A stretch of DNA of 64,000 nucleotides from Polynucleobacter necessarius. Its GTDB lineage: Bacteria; Pseudomonadota; Gammaproteobacteria; Burkholderiales; Burkholderiaceae. Below, piece after piece: positions 17,780 through 29,801 of this stretch. Below the pieces are notes generated by a model. The model made no database searches and was not told the origin of the DNA. It worked only from the letters and a program-made list of their open reading frames with translations. The stretch lies in assembly GCF_900096755.1 (NCBI RefSeq), contig NZ_LT615227.1, forward strand, positions 60,715 to 124,714. The letters are read 5' to 3'. A program made the position numbers and the translations under genes. Position 1 is the stretch's first letter; each line of letters starts with the position of its first letter.

Positions 17780-18457
17780 CTAAGCGATTGCTAATCGCAC
17801 AGCGAAGCCAATAAACAAGATTCCAGCAAAGATCCAGAGGGCTGCGGCATACCGAGGGTGAGCCTCAAAATACTTAGAGAAGAATTGACCCACGCAAATG
17901 AGTCCAGCCAAATACGTCATACTCATTAACTGCAACACTGTTGCTAGATAAATAAAGGTATGCGCTGGATTAGAAAAATCCGGACGTATAAATTGCGAAA
18001 AGAACGCAATGAAGAAAAAGATTGCTTTGGGATTTGTAAGCGATAAAGCGAGTGCAGCCAACAAGGGATGCAACTGCATTAAGCGCGCCTGAATCTCGCA
18101 CGCTCCTGCATTCATACCCACAGACCAGCGCCGTTGCTCGCTACGCAATAAGCCAAAGCCCATCCAAGCTAAATACAAAGCGCCTAAGGTACGCACAAGA
18201 CTAAAGAGTACGGGCGAAGATATCAACAATGAAGCAGCGCCCAAAGCAACGGCGATCATCAGCACCGAATCGCCAATAAATATTCCGATCGCACCCCAAG
18301 CGCCATCGCGCCAACCTTTTTGAGTTGCAATCGTGAGGACGTAAAGCGAATTTGGGCCGGGGAGCAAAATAATGAATAGCGTCCCAAGCAGATAGCTTGA
18401 AAAATCCACAATCCCTGCGTTTGTAGGCGATAAGAGGTCGAAAGTGATCCAATCCAT
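17780..18457 (-). CDS. LysE/RhtB-family amino-acid exporter (LeuE-like)
   Basis: A 225-residue inner-membrane protein with about six hydrophobic segments and the family motif LLPGPNSLYVLTIATQKGWRDG near residues 32-53, plus LTNPKAIFFFIAFF in the second half. The sequence is closest in style to leucine exporter LeuE; the substrate is uncertain. Intact, convergent with the broken aldehyde dehydrogenase. Confidence 0.85.
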   Translation of the reverse strand: MDWITFDLLSPTNAGIVDFSSYLLGTLFIILLPGPNSLYVLTIATQKGWRDGAWGAIGIFIGDSVLMIAVALGAASLLISSPVLFSLVRTLGALYLAWMGFGLLRSEQRRWSVGMNAGACEIQARLMQLHPLLAALALSLTNPKAIFFFIAFFSQFIRPDFSNPAHTFIYLATVLQLMSMTYLAGLICVGQFFSKYFEAHPRYAAALWIFAGILFIGFAVRLAIA

Positions 18458-18495
18458 GTCTACATCATAATTAATTCGGGAAAACCCTTGTAATC

Positions 18496-18530
18496 AAGCC
18501 TCTGAACTGTCATAATAGGAGGCTTTTTTA
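18496..18530 (+). terminator. Terminator-like hairpin at the head of the helicase leader
   Basis: AAGCCTC (18496-18502) pairs with GAGGCTT (18519-18525) and runs into a T-tract. No intact plus-strand gene ends just before it, so it may stop read-through from the aldehyde dehydrogenase region or act as an attenuator for the helicase. Confidence 0.45.
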
Positions 18531-18622
18531 AGCATTTTAATTCATCGCCCCCCAGCTATATTTCAGCGTACCGTTTAGAAGTCATAAACACCGAAGTTAA
18601 AAAAACGCGCTGCCGCCTGTCT

Positions 18623-18645
18623 GATGGTCGATGCCTTTGACCATC
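18623..18645 (+). promoter_or_regulatory. Hairpin in the DEAD-box helicase leader
   Basis: GATGGTC (18623-18629) pairs with GACCATC (18639-18645) across a 9-base loop. Part of the long 252-base structured gap before the helicase gene. Confidence 0.45.
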
Positions 18646-18681
18646 GCACCCTATAAAAAACCATGGGTGCAACATACGGAG

Positions 18682-18701
18682 ACATCCCCTAAAGGGGATG
18701 T
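18682..18701 (+). promoter_or_regulatory. Perfect hairpin burying the helicase ribosome-binding site
   Basis: ACATCCCC (18682-18689), loop TAAA, GGGGATGT (18694-18701): an uninterrupted 8-bp stem. The GGGG is the only good Shine-Dalgarno element for the ATG at 18710, and an upstream ATG (18698) lies in the same arm. Folding would block ribosome binding, so translation could respond to temperature or to helicase activity (inference). Confidence 0.55.
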
Positions 18702-18709
18702 GTAATAGC

Positions 18710-20194
<1,485 letters not shown>

Positions 20195-20196
20195 AA

Positions 20197-20769
20197 ATGA
20201 TTCGCCGTAATCGTCTCCGTTCTGCATGGAATCGAGTCGGTTCCGGTGAAATCCATCGGGCGCCACGCAAGTGGCAACCTTGGCTTAGCGATACCGGGTC
20301 TCTCACCCAAAAAATTGAGAAAGCAATTGGTCAAAAACTGGAAGTTCAGGTTTTGCGCGACTGCCCTCAATCACTCAATAGCGACGAAAGTCGCTATTTT
20401 CATTTCCGGATCAGACGTTGTCGTGTGCGCGAAGTACTGCTCTGCTCCAATGGGATTCCCTTGGTAATGGCGCATAGCGTCATTCCTACGCTGAGCTCTA
20501 GCGGCAGTAACCATGCTGTTTTACGCTTAGGTACCAAACCTTTGGGTGCAGTCTTATTTAGCAAGACCCGCAAACACTCAAAGACAAAACCACCGCGCGA
20601 TATCGCTCGCTTAGATAAAAGCAGTGAACTATGGAAAAAATGCTCTAAGCACTTTTCTGGCTTGAGCTCACCCTTGTGGGCAAGACGTACCCTTTATCGT
20701 TTAAAGGGTCATCCAATTTTGGTAAATGAAATTTACCTACCCGCCTTGCTGAACGCCGCCAACTCTTAA
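20197..20769 (+). CDS. ubiC: Chorismate--pyruvate lyase
   Basis: First committed step of ubiquinone synthesis, chorismate to 4-hydroxybenzoate and pyruvate. A 190-residue protein with the C-terminal family signature WARRTLYRLKGHPILVNEIY and the central region HSVIP..LGTKPLG. It starts 3 bp after the helicase stop, so it is probably co-transcribed. Confidence 0.9.
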   Translation: MIRRNRLRSAWNRVGSGEIHRAPRKWQPWLSDTGSLTQKIEKAIGQKLEVQVLRDCPQSLNSDESRYFHFRIRRCRVREVLLCSNGIPLVMAHSVIPTLSSSGSNHAVLRLGTKPLGAVLFSKTRKHSKTKPPRDIARLDKSSELWKKCSKHFSGLSSPLWARRTLYRLKGHPILVNEIYLPALLNAANS

Positions 20770-20779
20770 CTGCAAATTT

Positions 20780-21604
20780 TTATATCGTTAGCCAGGCCAA
20801 AGTTGCTTTCACTAAGGCCTCATCTCCAGGCTCGGTAGTAAACACCTCACCAAAACCAATTAGCTCTGCAGCATCAGCAATGTTGTGATGTGGGCATAAG
20901 GCGCTAGCAGTATTGAGGTTTTGCGTAAATTGATCCTGCATTACCTGACCCAAGTAACGTACGGCCTCAGAAGAAGTTAATAGCCAAAGGGATTTAGAGA
21001 AATCAAGATCTCGAATGGCGTGCCAGGCGGGATTGTCAATATCCAATGGAATGCGAACGTAAGTAGAAATCGCCTCTACCTTTGCGCCCGCATTTTTTAA
21101 AGTGTCAGCCAGCCAATCGCGCCCACCCCCGCCTTTAAAGATGACTACCTTCTTATGCTGCCAATCCCACTTCAAGGATTGAAGCTCTTGCCACAAACCC
21201 TCTGAATCCCACTGCTCATTATTTTTTGGAATGATGATTGGCGTTGGATTCTCTTCCAATCCAATACCATGATTTTTGAGTGCAAGCTGACTGCTGCCAC
21301 CCATCACGCCAATTGGAATGATCTTCTTTGAGAAGTCTTGCCAGTCTTGTTCTAACAAACGCATGACGCTCTCGATCGCATTGGGGCTAACAAAGATCGC
21401 GAGATCGGCATTACTCAGAGCGCTAACGATATGGTCCGCCAGATGATCATCAGATTTAGGAGCAATCGTTAATAAAGGAAGTGAGAGTATTTCTGGAAGA
21501 CTTCGCTTTGCAACACCACCGTGTTCAATATGATGACTGAGCACCTCAATCAATTGCCGAGCTTGACCAGCAGGCCTGGTAACAATGATGGTCTTCGTGC
21601 TCAT
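20780..21604 (-). CDS. hemD: Uroporphyrinogen-III synthase
   Basis: Closes hydroxymethylbilane to uroporphyrinogen III for haem. The 274-residue HemD fold is poorly conserved, as is usual, but TRPAGQARQL at the N-terminus, FVSPNAIESV and LLTSSEAVRYLG are recognisable. It lies 32 bp downstream of hemC in the same direction, an expected operon. Confidence 0.9.
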   Translation of the reverse strand: MSTKTIIVTRPAGQARQLIEVLSHHIEHGGVAKRSLPEILSLPLLTIAPKSDDHLADHIVSALSNADLAIFVSPNAIESVMRLLEQDWQDFSKKIIPIGVMGGSSQLALKNHGIGLEENPTPIIIPKNNEQWDSEGLWQELQSLKWDWQHKKVVIFKGGGGRDWLADTLKNAGAKVEAISTYVRIPLDIDNPAWHAIRDLDFSKSLWLLTSSEAVRYLGQVMQDQFTQNLNTASALCPHHNIADAAELIGFGEVFTTEPGDEALVKATLAWLTI

Positions 21605-21636
21605 TGCTTTGCTGTAATTGTATTTTTACTATGCGT

Positions 21637-22602
21637 TTATTTTGGAAGCTGCGGAATAAGGTCTGCTGCACCCTGAGCCAACAGGTCCTTTGCTACCGTT
21701 AGGCCTAGAGCCTCAGCATCTCGAACCGATTGAACCGAACCACTGCCGTTTGCAAGGCAAATTTGTTTGCCATCAGTGCTGGCTACAAAAGAGCGGATGC
21801 GCATTTGATTTTGATCCCACACAGCATGCGCAGCTAGCGGCACTTCGCATGATCCACCAAGCTGACGAGATACCATGCGCTCTGCAGACACTGCAAATAA
21901 TGTAGGCAAGTCATTTAATGGTGATAACCACTCTTTGATATTTGGGTGCTTACTTAGAGTCTCAATACCTAAGGCGCCCTGGCCTGCTGCCGGAGTGTAT
22001 GGATCGTATGGCAAGCATGCACGGATGCGTGACTCCAAACCCAAACGCTTTAAACCGGCTGCCGCCAAAATAATGGCTTGGTATTCGCCACGGTCTAACT
22101 TGCTCATGCGCGTATCTAAATTACCGCGCAATGGCTGAATAACGAGATGTGGAAATTTTGCGCGCAGTACAGATTCACGACGCAAGCTTGACGTTCCCAC
22201 TATCGCACCCTGCGGAAGATCTTCCAGGCTGGCGTAATCATTTGAGACAAATGCATCACGGGCATCCTCCCTAGCCATGACACAGGAAAGGTCAAAACCT
22301 TCAGGCATCACCATAGGCACATCTTTAAGGGAGTGCACCGCCAAATCTGCCCGGCCATCCTCGAGGGCCGTTTCAAGCTCTTTGACAAAAAGACCTTTAC
22401 CACCCACTTTTGAGAGGGCTCTATCCAAAATCTGGTCGCCCCGGGTAGTCATCCCCAAAATCTGGGCATCACACTCCGGATAGAGCTTTTTAAGACAATC
22501 CCGCACGTGTTCAGCCTGCCACATGGCTAGGCGACTTTCTCGGGAGGCGATTACTAGACGCTTGGGAGTGGATTGGGACGAAGAATTCAGGGTTTGGGAC
22601 AT
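21637..22602 (-). CDS. hemC: Porphobilinogen deaminase (hydroxymethylbilane synthase)
   Basis: Condenses four porphobilinogens. Start placed at ATG 22602 ([11 protein letters not shown]), giving 321 residues, the usual length; a longer in-frame reading would run into the argH promoter. Motifs: [36 protein letters not shown], and the cofactor-attachment cysteine in [13 protein letters not shown]. Divergent from argH by 43 bp. Confidence 0.95.
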   Translation of the reverse strand: MSQTLNSSSQSTPKRLVIASRESRLAMWQAEHVRDCLKKLYPECDAQILGMTTRGDQILDRALSKVGGKGLFVKELETALEDGRADLAVHSLKDVPMVMPEGFDLSCVMAREDARDAFVSNDYASLEDLPQGAIVGTSSLRRESVLRAKFPHLVIQPLRGNLDTRMSKLDRGEYQAIILAAAGLKRLGLESRIRACLPYDPYTPAAGQGALGIETLSKHPNIKEWLSPLNDLPTLFAVSAERMVSRQLGGSCEVPLAAHAVWDQNQMRIRSFVASTDGKQICLANGSGSVQSVRDAEALGLTVAKDLLAQGAADLIPQLPK

Positions 22603-22645
22603 AACATTTAAAATAATCAAAGACCTACACCAATATACTGCCTTT

Positions 22646-24064
22646 ATGAGCTCATCAAATAATTCCCTAGCCAACAAAGCCCAAGCTTGGTCGGCCCGTT
22701 TTGCCGAACCAGTTGACGAACTAGTACAGCGTTATACAGCCTCTATTGGCTTTGATCAACGCTTTGCAATGGTTGATATCGCCGGCTCCCTAGCCCATGC
22801 ACAGATGTTGGCTACCCAGAAAATCATTAGCGCGCAAGATTTGGCTGATATCCAAAAGGGAATGGCTCAAATTAAGAGTGAGATTGAGTCTGGTCAATTT
22901 AACTGGCAATTGGCACTAGAAGATGTGCATCTCAATATTGAAGCTCGCCTCACAGAATTAGTGGGTGATGCAGGTAAACGTCTGCATACCGGTCGTTCAC
23001 GTAATGACCAGGTTGCAACCGACCTACGTCTTTGGCTGCGTGGCAGCGTTGATGACATTGCCACTACGCTGACATCCTTGCGTACTGCTTTATTAGATTT
23101 AGCCGAAAAGCATGCCTCAACCATCATGCCCGGTCACACCCATTTGCAAGTAGCGCAACCAATTACATTTGGTCATCACTTGATGGCTTATTACGAAATG
23201 TTTAGTCGCGATGCAAGTCGCCTTGCAGATTTGCGCGCTCGCTTCAACCGTTTACCTTTAGGGGCTGCAGCTTTGGCCGGCACCACCTATCCTATCGATC
23301 GCGAGCTAGTAGCTAAGACTTTAGGGTTTGATGGAATTTGCAATAACTCCTTAGATGCCGTATCTGACCGTGACTTTGCAATTGAGTTCTGTGCTTTTGC
23401 ATCCATCCTCATGATGCACGTCTCACGCCTCTCTGAAGAGCTAATCCTATGGCTTAGCCCTCGCTTTGGCTTTATTGATCTACCCGATCGCTTCTGCACT
23501 GGCAGCTCAATCATGCCGCAAAAGAAAAATCCTGACGTTCCAGAATTAGCGCGTGGTAAGACAGGTCGCGTCTATGGCGACCTCATTTCATTGCTCACAC
23601 TAATGAAGGGTCAGCCACTCGCATACAACAAAGACAATCAAGAAGACAAAGAACCTTTGTTTGATGCTGTAGATACCGTACAAGATACCTTGCGCATTTT
23701 TGCCGACATAGTTCCACACATTGAAGTCAAAGCAGAAGTCATGAAAGCTGCAGCTGAGGAAGGGTTTGCTACAGCAACCGACTTAGCCGACTATTTAGTT
23801 AAAAAAGGTTTAGCTTTCCGTGATGCACACGAAGCAGTTGCACATGCCGTTAAAGCCTGTGTTGGTAGAAACTACATGCTTACGGATTTAAGCCTTTCTG
23901 AATTGCGCTTTGCTTGTGGCTTAGATAATCACCCAGAACTCATTAGCGATGATGTTTTTGCATTACTTACTGTAGATGGCTCAGTTCAGTCTCGCCAACA
24001 TGCTGGCGGCACCGCACCTTCGCAGGTTCTTGCGGCTATCAAACGAGGTCGTGCAGACCTCTAA
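22646..24064 (+). CDS. argH: Argininosuccinate lyase
   Basis: Last step of arginine synthesis. Start placed at ATG 22646 ([15 protein letters not shown]), 472 residues. Fumarase-superfamily signature [12 protein letters not shown], plus [16 protein letters not shown] and [10 protein letters not shown]. The arginine made here could feed cyanophycin synthesis. Confidence 0.96.
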   Translation: MSSSNNSLANKAQAWSARFAEPVDELVQRYTASIGFDQRFAMVDIAGSLAHAQMLATQKIISAQDLADIQKGMAQIKSEIESGQFNWQLALEDVHLNIEARLTELVGDAGKRLHTGRSRNDQVATDLRLWLRGSVDDIATTLTSLRTALLDLAEKHASTIMPGHTHLQVAQPITFGHHLMAYYEMFSRDASRLADLRARFNRLPLGAAALAGTTYPIDRELVAKTLGFDGICNNSLDAVSDRDFAIEFCAFASILMMHVSRLSEELILWLSPRFGFIDLPDRFCTGSSIMPQKKNPDVPELARGKTGRVYGDLISLLTLMKGQPLAYNKDNQEDKEPLFDAVDTVQDTLRIFADIVPHIEVKAEVMKAAAEEGFATATDLADYLVKKGLAFRDAHEAVAHAVKACVGRNYMLTDLSLSELRFACGLDNHPELISDDVFALLTVDGSVQSRQHAGGTAPSQVLAAIKRGRADL

Positions 24065-24069
24065 AACGC

Positions 24070-24621
24070 ATGGGGTTTTGGTCCAAACTCTCTGCAGGCA
24101 TCGATCGTATAAACCTGTTTTTGGGTAAGGCAGCCAGCATCATGATTTTGCTGTCTTGCGTGGTGTCTGCAGCAAATGCCCTACTTCGCTACGGTCTTGA
24201 TGTCAGCAATAACTGGCCACTAGAGCTGCAATGGTATTTATTTGCTGCTGCCGTCATGCTCGGCGCCTCGTACACACTAAAACGCAATGAGCATGTCCGT
24301 GTTGATTTAATTTATTCCAACCTCTCAGATCGTGGTCGCATTTGGGTGGATCTATCTAGCTTGATTGTCTTCCTAATGCCTGCCTGCCTCTTGTTTGCCT
24401 GGCTATCTTGGACTACCTTGTTTTATCCATCGTGGCTGGTGATGGAGCATTCATTAAATGCCGGCGGTCTTGCTCGCTATCCAATTAAATTTGTTGTGCC
24501 TTTTGGATTCCTCATGCTCAGCCTCCAAGGTCTCTCCGAAATCATTAAGCGTATCGGCGCACTGAAAGGTGAAATCACCTTGCCTGCCGAAGACCTTCAT
24601 TACGAAAAGCCAATGCAATGA
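24070..24621 (+). CDS. TRAP transporter small permease (DctQ type)
   Basis: A 183-residue protein with four predicted membrane helices and the DctQ-like segment NWPLELQWYLFAAAVMLGASYTLK followed by NEHVRVDLIY. It begins 5 bp after argH and overlaps the large permease by 4 bp. It works with that subunit to import a solute, usually an organic acid, using an ion gradient. Confidence 0.87.
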   Translation: MGFWSKLSAGIDRINLFLGKAASIMILLSCVVSAANALLRYGLDVSNNWPLELQWYLFAAAVMLGASYTLKRNEHVRVDLIYSNLSDRGRIWVDLSSLIVFLMPACLLFAWLSWTTLFYPSWLVMEHSLNAGGLARYPIKFVVPFGFLMLSLQGLSEIIKRIGALKGEITLPAEDLHYEKPMQ

Positions 24622-26150
24622 TTCCATTGGAGTGGATGCCGCCCTTAATGTTTGGCGGGCTGATCGTCTTTATGTTGATCGGCTTTCCGGTTGCGTTTTC
24701 GCTCATGGCTGCTGGGTTATTTTTTTCCTTAATTGCAATAAGCGAAGGGTTCTTTGGGGTCGCGTTTTTACAGGCGATACCTCAACGCATCTTTGGCAGC
24801 GTCCTTGCTAACGACCTTTTACTAGCCATCCCCTTCTTCACCTTTATGGGCGCCATTCTTGAGCGCTGCGGGTTAGCAGAAGAGATGCTCGACTCCATGG
24901 GCCAACTCTTTGGGCGTGTTCGCGGTGGCCTTGGTTATTCCGTCATCATTGTGGGCTTTATTCTCGGCGCTATTACGGGCACTGTGGCTGCCCAGGTGAT
25001 CGCTATGGCCATGATCTCTTTGCCGGTGATGATGCGTTACGGCTACAACATGCGCTACGCTACGGGCGTTTTAGCGGCCTCTGGCACGATCACCCAGCTG
25101 GTGCCCCCATCCCTGGTGCTCATCGTGCTTGCGGACCAACTAAAAACTCAAAGCGGCAGCGCCGATGTGGGCAGCATGTACTTGGGAGCATGGGGTCCAT
25201 CCCTGCTGCAAATAGGCTTATTTGCGCTGTATACCTTTTTCTTAAGTCGTATTCGGCCAGACTACTTGCCGCCAGTTCTAGAGAGCGATCTCACGCTAAA
25301 AGGTTGGGCGCTTTGGAAAAAGTGCCTGATGGGCATCATTCCTTCGGCTGTTTTAATCTTTTTGGTTCTGGGCACCATCATGACGGGCATTGCCACTCCG
25401 ACAGAGTCCGGAGCCATGGGTGCAATGGGTGCTTTATTACTAGCGTGGATTCGTAGGGCAAGCATTCCCAACCTCAAAGGATTAATTCAAGAGGCCTATC
25501 AAAACACTATGCGTATTACAGCCATGGTGGTCTTTATCTTGATTGGCTCAACTTGCTTCTCGGTGGTATTTCAAGGTGTGGATGGCGGCTTCTGGGTAGA
25601 AGAATTATTCTCCAACTTGCCTGGCGGCTGGATTGGTTTTTTAATCGTCGTGAATTTGTTTGTTTTCTTTTTGGCATTTTTCCTAGACTTCTTTGAGATT
25701 GCCTTTATCGTCGTGCCGATGCTGGCTCCAGTAGCTGTGAAATTACTCTCACCAGTATTGCTAGATTCTATGAACGGCAACCCTCAGGCGGCTGCAAGCG
25801 CAGCCTTGGTTTGGTTTGGCGTCATGCTGTGCGTCAATATGCAAACATCATTTATGCACCCACCCTTTGGATTTGCCCTCTTCTACCTTCGAGGTGTTGC
25901 ACCAAAAGAAGTGAAGAGTAGCGATATCTATTGGGGCGCATTACCTTGGGTAGGGCTGCAATTGATCATGGTTGTTTTAGTAATGGCATTCCCCGCCCTG
26001 GTAACGACATTCCTGGATAAGCCTGCTGCTGTTGTGCAAAGTCAGGACTTTAATTTCACAGGCAACGAAGAAAATAAGCTAGAGTCACCCAACGGCAAAG
26101 TGGACGAAGATGCGCCAGTAAGCTTTCAACTAGATAAACCAGCCAAATAA
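24618..26150 (+). CDS. TRAP transporter large permease (DctM type)
   Basis: A 510-residue membrane subunit with about 12 helices: GFPVAFSLMAAG near the N-terminus, FFTFMGAILERCGLAEEML, and PTESGAMGAMGALLLAW. The last ~45 residues form a hydrophilic acidic tail. No periplasmic DctP binding protein lies on either side, so the substrate cannot be named from context. Confidence 0.9.
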   Translation: MIPLEWMPPLMFGGLIVFMLIGFPVAFSLMAAGLFFSLIAISEGFFGVAFLQAIPQRIFGSVLANDLLLAIPFFTFMGAILERCGLAEEMLDSMGQLFGRVRGGLGYSVIIVGFILGAITGTVAAQVIAMAMISLPVMMRYGYNMRYATGVLAASGTITQLVPPSLVLIVLADQLKTQSGSADVGSMYLGAWGPSLLQIGLFALYTFFLSRIRPDYLPPVLESDLTLKGWALWKKCLMGIIPSAVLIFLVLGTIMTGIATPTESGAMGAMGALLLAWIRRASIPNLKGLIQEAYQNTMRITAMVVFILIGSTCFSVVFQGVDGGFWVEELFSNLPGGWIGFLIVVNLFVFFLAFFLDFFEIAFIVVPMLAPVAVKLLSPVLLDSMNGNPQAAASAALVWFGVMLCVNMQTSFMHPPFGFALFYLRGVAPKEVKSSDIYWGALPWVGLQLIMVVLVMAFPALVTTFLDKPAAVVQSQDFNFTGNEENKLESPNGKVDEDAPVSFQLDKPAK

Positions 26151-26231
26151 GTCACCTAAACACCAAGCAGGCCCAAGACTGTTACATTATCTCAATACAG
26201 GTTTGTTAACACTCTTTTAGACTTTCTTAAT

Positions 26232-27486
26232 ATGAAGCCACTCTTAAAATTCAAGCGCACCGTTTTTATTGGCGGCATTGTGGCAATACTCAGTGGATGC
26301 GGCTCTACACTCACCCCTGACTTTGGCGAGATGTCAGCCAAATATGCCAATACCCTAGAGCAATATCAGATCAATATGATCTTCCAGAATATATTGCGTT
26401 CCTCAGCAAATAGACCTGTCAGCTTTTTGGATATGCCCACTATCAATGGCTCTGGATCAATTGGTGTAACACCTTCAGTGAGCGCATTATTTACTGGTGG
26501 TGCTATTCCATATAACGCTAGTTACAACGTTATCCAAGGTGGGCTTTCTTATGCGACACCAAGTACCTCGCTGACTCTAAATAACACCTTTAATTTCACG
26601 CAGTCATCTTTGGATAATTCTCTATTTTGGAAGGGATACCTCGGCGAGCTACCAAAAGAAACTGTCAAATACTTCAGTCACAATCACATTCCCAAAGAAG
26701 TCATTATGAGTCTGGTAGTTGATGAAATAGAGCTCATTCAAGCGAATGGTAAATCCACTGTCCTTGTCAACAATCCCCTTAGACCAGATCACGCCCAGTT
26801 TCAGCAATATCTATACAAGCTGATTGATGATGGCCTTACCGCAACATTGATTGATACATCAGAGAAATTGGGCCCACCCCTGATTATGGAAAAAATCACT
26901 CCAAGATTTGGTGAAAAAGCCTTCACCATGTTTAAAGATGCGAATATTACGCTGAAGCAAATGGATAAAACCCAAAATCCTACATATCAACCCATTCAGG
27001 TATCCAGCAAATACAAGCTTTGTATGAATACGAATAATTACGCCAATTTTCTGCCAACAAAATATTTTGGCGTAACAATCTACTGCGAAGATGATCTTCA
27101 AGAGGATTTAAAGAATACTAGTGCAGCAAAAAAACAGCAAAATACTCTTATTGTTCGGATTCGCTCCACCAATAATGTTTTTGAATACTTGGGGCAAGTG
27201 ATCAGGGCGCAGCATGCCGATAAACCCTATATCGTTACCTTGCCTCCCTCCGCAAATACATTCAATACCAATAGAGGCTCACTCAACCACAATGCTTTAC
27301 TGATAGTAGATAAAGACAAACCTACAACCCCAAACCTTTTGCAATCATAGAAGGCCTGGATGGAAGTACTTACAATATTCCGGCTGAGATTATTCATCCC
27401 TAGCCATAAAATTACTAGCTCAACTAATGTCTCTACAAAAGATTCCTGGCAGCATCCCAGCATCGCCATCAGTGCTACTCAAATAG
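26232..27486 (+). pseudogene. Conserved lipoprotein of unknown function, frameshifted at the C-terminus
   Basis: Residues 1-22 form a signal peptide ending in lipobox LSGC (C23), so the product would be membrane-anchored. The body starts with FGEMSAKYANTLEQYQ and contains RPVSFLDMP and GSGSIGVTP. I do not recognise a biochemical function. The first frame ends at 27350, but the next frame continues coherently (KPFAIIEGLDGSTYNIPAEIIHP), and a third frame continues as LAIKLLAQLMSLQKIPGS to a stop at 27486. Two indels, near 27325-27345 and 27395-27405, therefore seem to have cut off about 45 C-terminal residues. The truncated lipoprotein may still be made. Confidence 0.65.
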
Positions 27487-27503
27487 CAATATTGAGCGGT
27501 AGA

Positions 27504-27535
27504 AATAAATAAGGCCCCTAGGGGCCTTATTTATT
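27504..27535. terminator. Perfect bidirectional terminator
   Basis: A 32-base perfect palindrome with GC core GGCCCCTAGGGGCC and AT-rich flanks AATAAATAA / TTATTTATT. It serves the lipoprotein gene on the plus strand and the decarboxylase on the minus strand, whose stop codon lies at its edge. Confidence 0.93.
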
Positions 27536-29801
27536 AGAGGGTAATGTCCCGCTCTTGCCTCACACAATCGACGTAGTACTCGCTCTTGCCGTCAATGTTA
27601 GTTTTCACAAGGCCATGGATATCTGTCTCAAACCCAGGGAACTTCTCATTGAAATCTCTAGCAAAATAGAGATAGTCAATAATGCGCTTGTTAAAGCGCT
27701 CGCCCGGGATCAGAAGTGGAATACCTGGAGGATATGGGGTAACCAACATGGCAGTTACACGCCCTTCCAACTGATCTAACGGCACACGATCTACTTGTTT
27801 GTGTGCCATCTTTGTCCAAGCTTCTGAAGGCATCATGGCTGGGACCATATCCGAGGTATACATCTCCGTAGTCATGCGCGCGACGTTACGGCTCTTATAG
27901 AACTCATGAATTTGTTGGCAAATATCTTTGAGACCAACGCGCTCATAGCGTGGATGCTTGGCCACAAACTCAGGCAAGACTTTCCACAAAGGCGCATTCT
28001 TATCAAAGTGGTCCTTGAACTGCTGTAATTCAGTAACCAGTGTGTTCCAGCGACCTTTTGTAATGCCGATGGTGAACATAATGAAGAAGGAATACAAACC
28101 GCACTTCTCTACGATCACGCCATGCTCGGCTAAGTACTTGGTAACGATGCTGGCAGGAATACCCATCGAACCAAAGTTACCTTCAATATCCAATCCAGGC
28201 GTAACAACAGTCGCTTTGATTGGGTCGAGCATGTTGAAGTCTTTAGCCAACTTGCCAAAGTCATGCCAAGCGGCAGATGGCTCTAAGACCCAATCAGAAC
28301 GCTCGCCAATGCCCTCTTCAGCCAGGTGATCTGGACCCCAAACCTTAAACCACCAATCCGCACCAAACTTATCATCCACCTCGCGCATAGCGCGGCGGAA
28401 GTCCATTGCTTCAGCAATAGATTCTTCAACCAGCGTTGTGCCGCCAGGAGACTCCATCATGGCTGCCGACACGTCACATGAAGCAATAATTGCGTACTGT
28501 GGACTAGTAGAGGTGTGCATCAAGTAAGCCTCATTGAAGCAATCACGGTCTAACTTGGTATCTTCAGCATCTTGGACCAAAACTTGGGAAGCCTGAGATA
28601 GGCCCGCCAACAACTTGTGTGTTGACTGGGTTGCAAACATCAAACTCTTCTTGGTGCGCTTTCGATCTGAGCCAATCGCATGCATATCCTTATAGAAAGG
28701 ATGGAAGGCGGCGTGTGGCAACCAAGCTTCATCAAAATGCAATGAATCTACTTTGCCGTCGAGCATCTCTTTGATTATCTCTACGTTGTACACAATACCG
28801 TCATAAGTACTTTGCGTAAGCGTCATTACGCGTGGCACAACATTCTTATCTTTAATGAAGGGGTTGGCATCAATCTTCTTCTTGATGTTTTTCCACTCAA
28901 ACTCTTCTTTAAGAATTGGGCCGATGATGCCTAAGTGATTACGTGTTGGCATCAAGAAAATCGGGATCGCGCCCATCATCGTGATGGAATGTATCACTGA
29001 CTTATGGCAGTTACGGTCTACCAGCACAACGTCACCAGGAGCAACAGTCGAATGCCAAACAATCTTATTTGATGTAGATGTACCGTTGGTCACGAAGAAC
29101 AAATGATCAGCATTGAAGATGCGCGCCGCATTGCGCTCACTCTGTAATACCGGTCCAGTATGGTCCAAGAGCTGACCCAACTCTTCAACAGCATTACAGA
29201 CGTCTGCGCGCAGCATGTTCTCACCAAAGAACTGATGGAACATACGACCCACTGGGCTCTTTAAGAAGGCAACGCCACCAGAGTGCCCTGGGCAATGCCA
29301 GGAATACGAACCTTCAGAAGCGTAATTGGTTAAAGCGCGGAAAAATGGCGAGGCCAAAGAATCTAAATAGACTTTAGCTTCGCGAATAATATGACGTGCT
29401 ACAAATTCTGGGGTGTCTTCATTCATATGAATGAAACCATGCAACTCACGCAGGATATCGTTTGGCATATGACGTGACGTGCGAGTCTCGCCATACAAGA
29501 AGATCGGGATATCTTCATTACGCTTACGTACTTCCGTAATGAACGCACGCAAGTTATTTAATGCAGGCAGATCATGATCTTCTGAATCCGAGTCAAACTC
29601 TTCGTCATCGATTGAAACAATAAAGCTGGATGCGCGGGATGCTTGCTGTGCAAATGAGGTCAGGTCGCCATAACTGGTTAAGCCAATAACCTCCATGCCC
29701 TCATTCTCAATAGCCTCAGCAAGGTCGCGAATTCCAGAGCCCGAAATATTTTCGGAACGAAAGTCCTCATCAATAATGATGATTGGAAAACGAAATTTCA
29801 T
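27534..29801 (-). CDS. Orn/Lys/Arg decarboxylase (PLP, fold type I)
   Basis: Decarboxylates a basic amino acid to a diamine or agmatine. The 755 residues show an N-terminal response-regulator-like wing domain (IIIIDEDFRSENISGSG), the PLP core with SWHCPGHSGGVAF, HFDEAWLPHAAF and the Schiff-base lysine in STHKLLAGLSQAS, then the C-terminal domain. Lysine, ornithine and arginine specificity cannot be separated by eye. The start codon overlaps the end of the KirBac potassium-channel gene by 4 bp, indicating one transcript. Confidence 0.93.
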   Translation of the reverse strand: MKFRFPIIIIDEDFRSENISGSGIRDLAEAIENEGMEVIGLTSYGDLTSFAQQASRASSFIVSIDDEEFDSDSEDHDLPALNNLRAFITEVRKRNEDIPIFLYGETRTSRHMPNDILRELHGFIHMNEDTPEFVARHIIREAKVYLDSLASPFFRALTNYASEGSYSWHCPGHSGGVAFLKSPVGRMFHQFFGENMLRADVCNAVEELGQLLDHTGPVLQSERNAARIFNADHLFFVTNGTSTSNKIVWHSTVAPGDVVLVDRNCHKSVIHSITMMGAIPIFLMPTRNHLGIIGPILKEEFEWKNIKKKIDANPFIKDKNVVPRVMTLTQSTYDGIVYNVEIIKEMLDGKVDSLHFDEAWLPHAAFHPFYKDMHAIGSDRKRTKKSLMFATQSTHKLLAGLSQASQVLVQDAEDTKLDRDCFNEAYLMHTSTSPQYAIIASCDVSAAMMESPGGTTLVEESIAEAMDFRRAMREVDDKFGADWWFKVWGPDHLAEEGIGERSDWVLEPSAAWHDFGKLAKDFNMLDPIKATVVTPGLDIEGNFGSMGIPASIVTKYLAEHGVIVEKCGLYSFFIMFTIGITKGRWNTLVTELQQFKDHFDKNAPLWKVLPEFVAKHPRYERVGLKDICQQIHEFYKSRNVARMTTEMYTSDMVPAMMPSEAWTKMAHKQVDRVPLDQLEGRVTAMLVTPYPPGIPLLIPGERFNKRIIDYLYFARDFNEKFPGFETDIHGLVKTNIDGKSEYYVDCVRQERDITL

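Noticed and set aside
22523..22645. 41-residue N-terminal extension of argH
   Set aside because: It runs through the hemC start region and lacks family similarity; ATG 22646 gives the normal ArgH start.
22603..22677. 25-residue N-terminal extension of hemC
   Set aside because: It overlaps the divergent argH promoter and start; MSQTLN at 22602 gives normal length.
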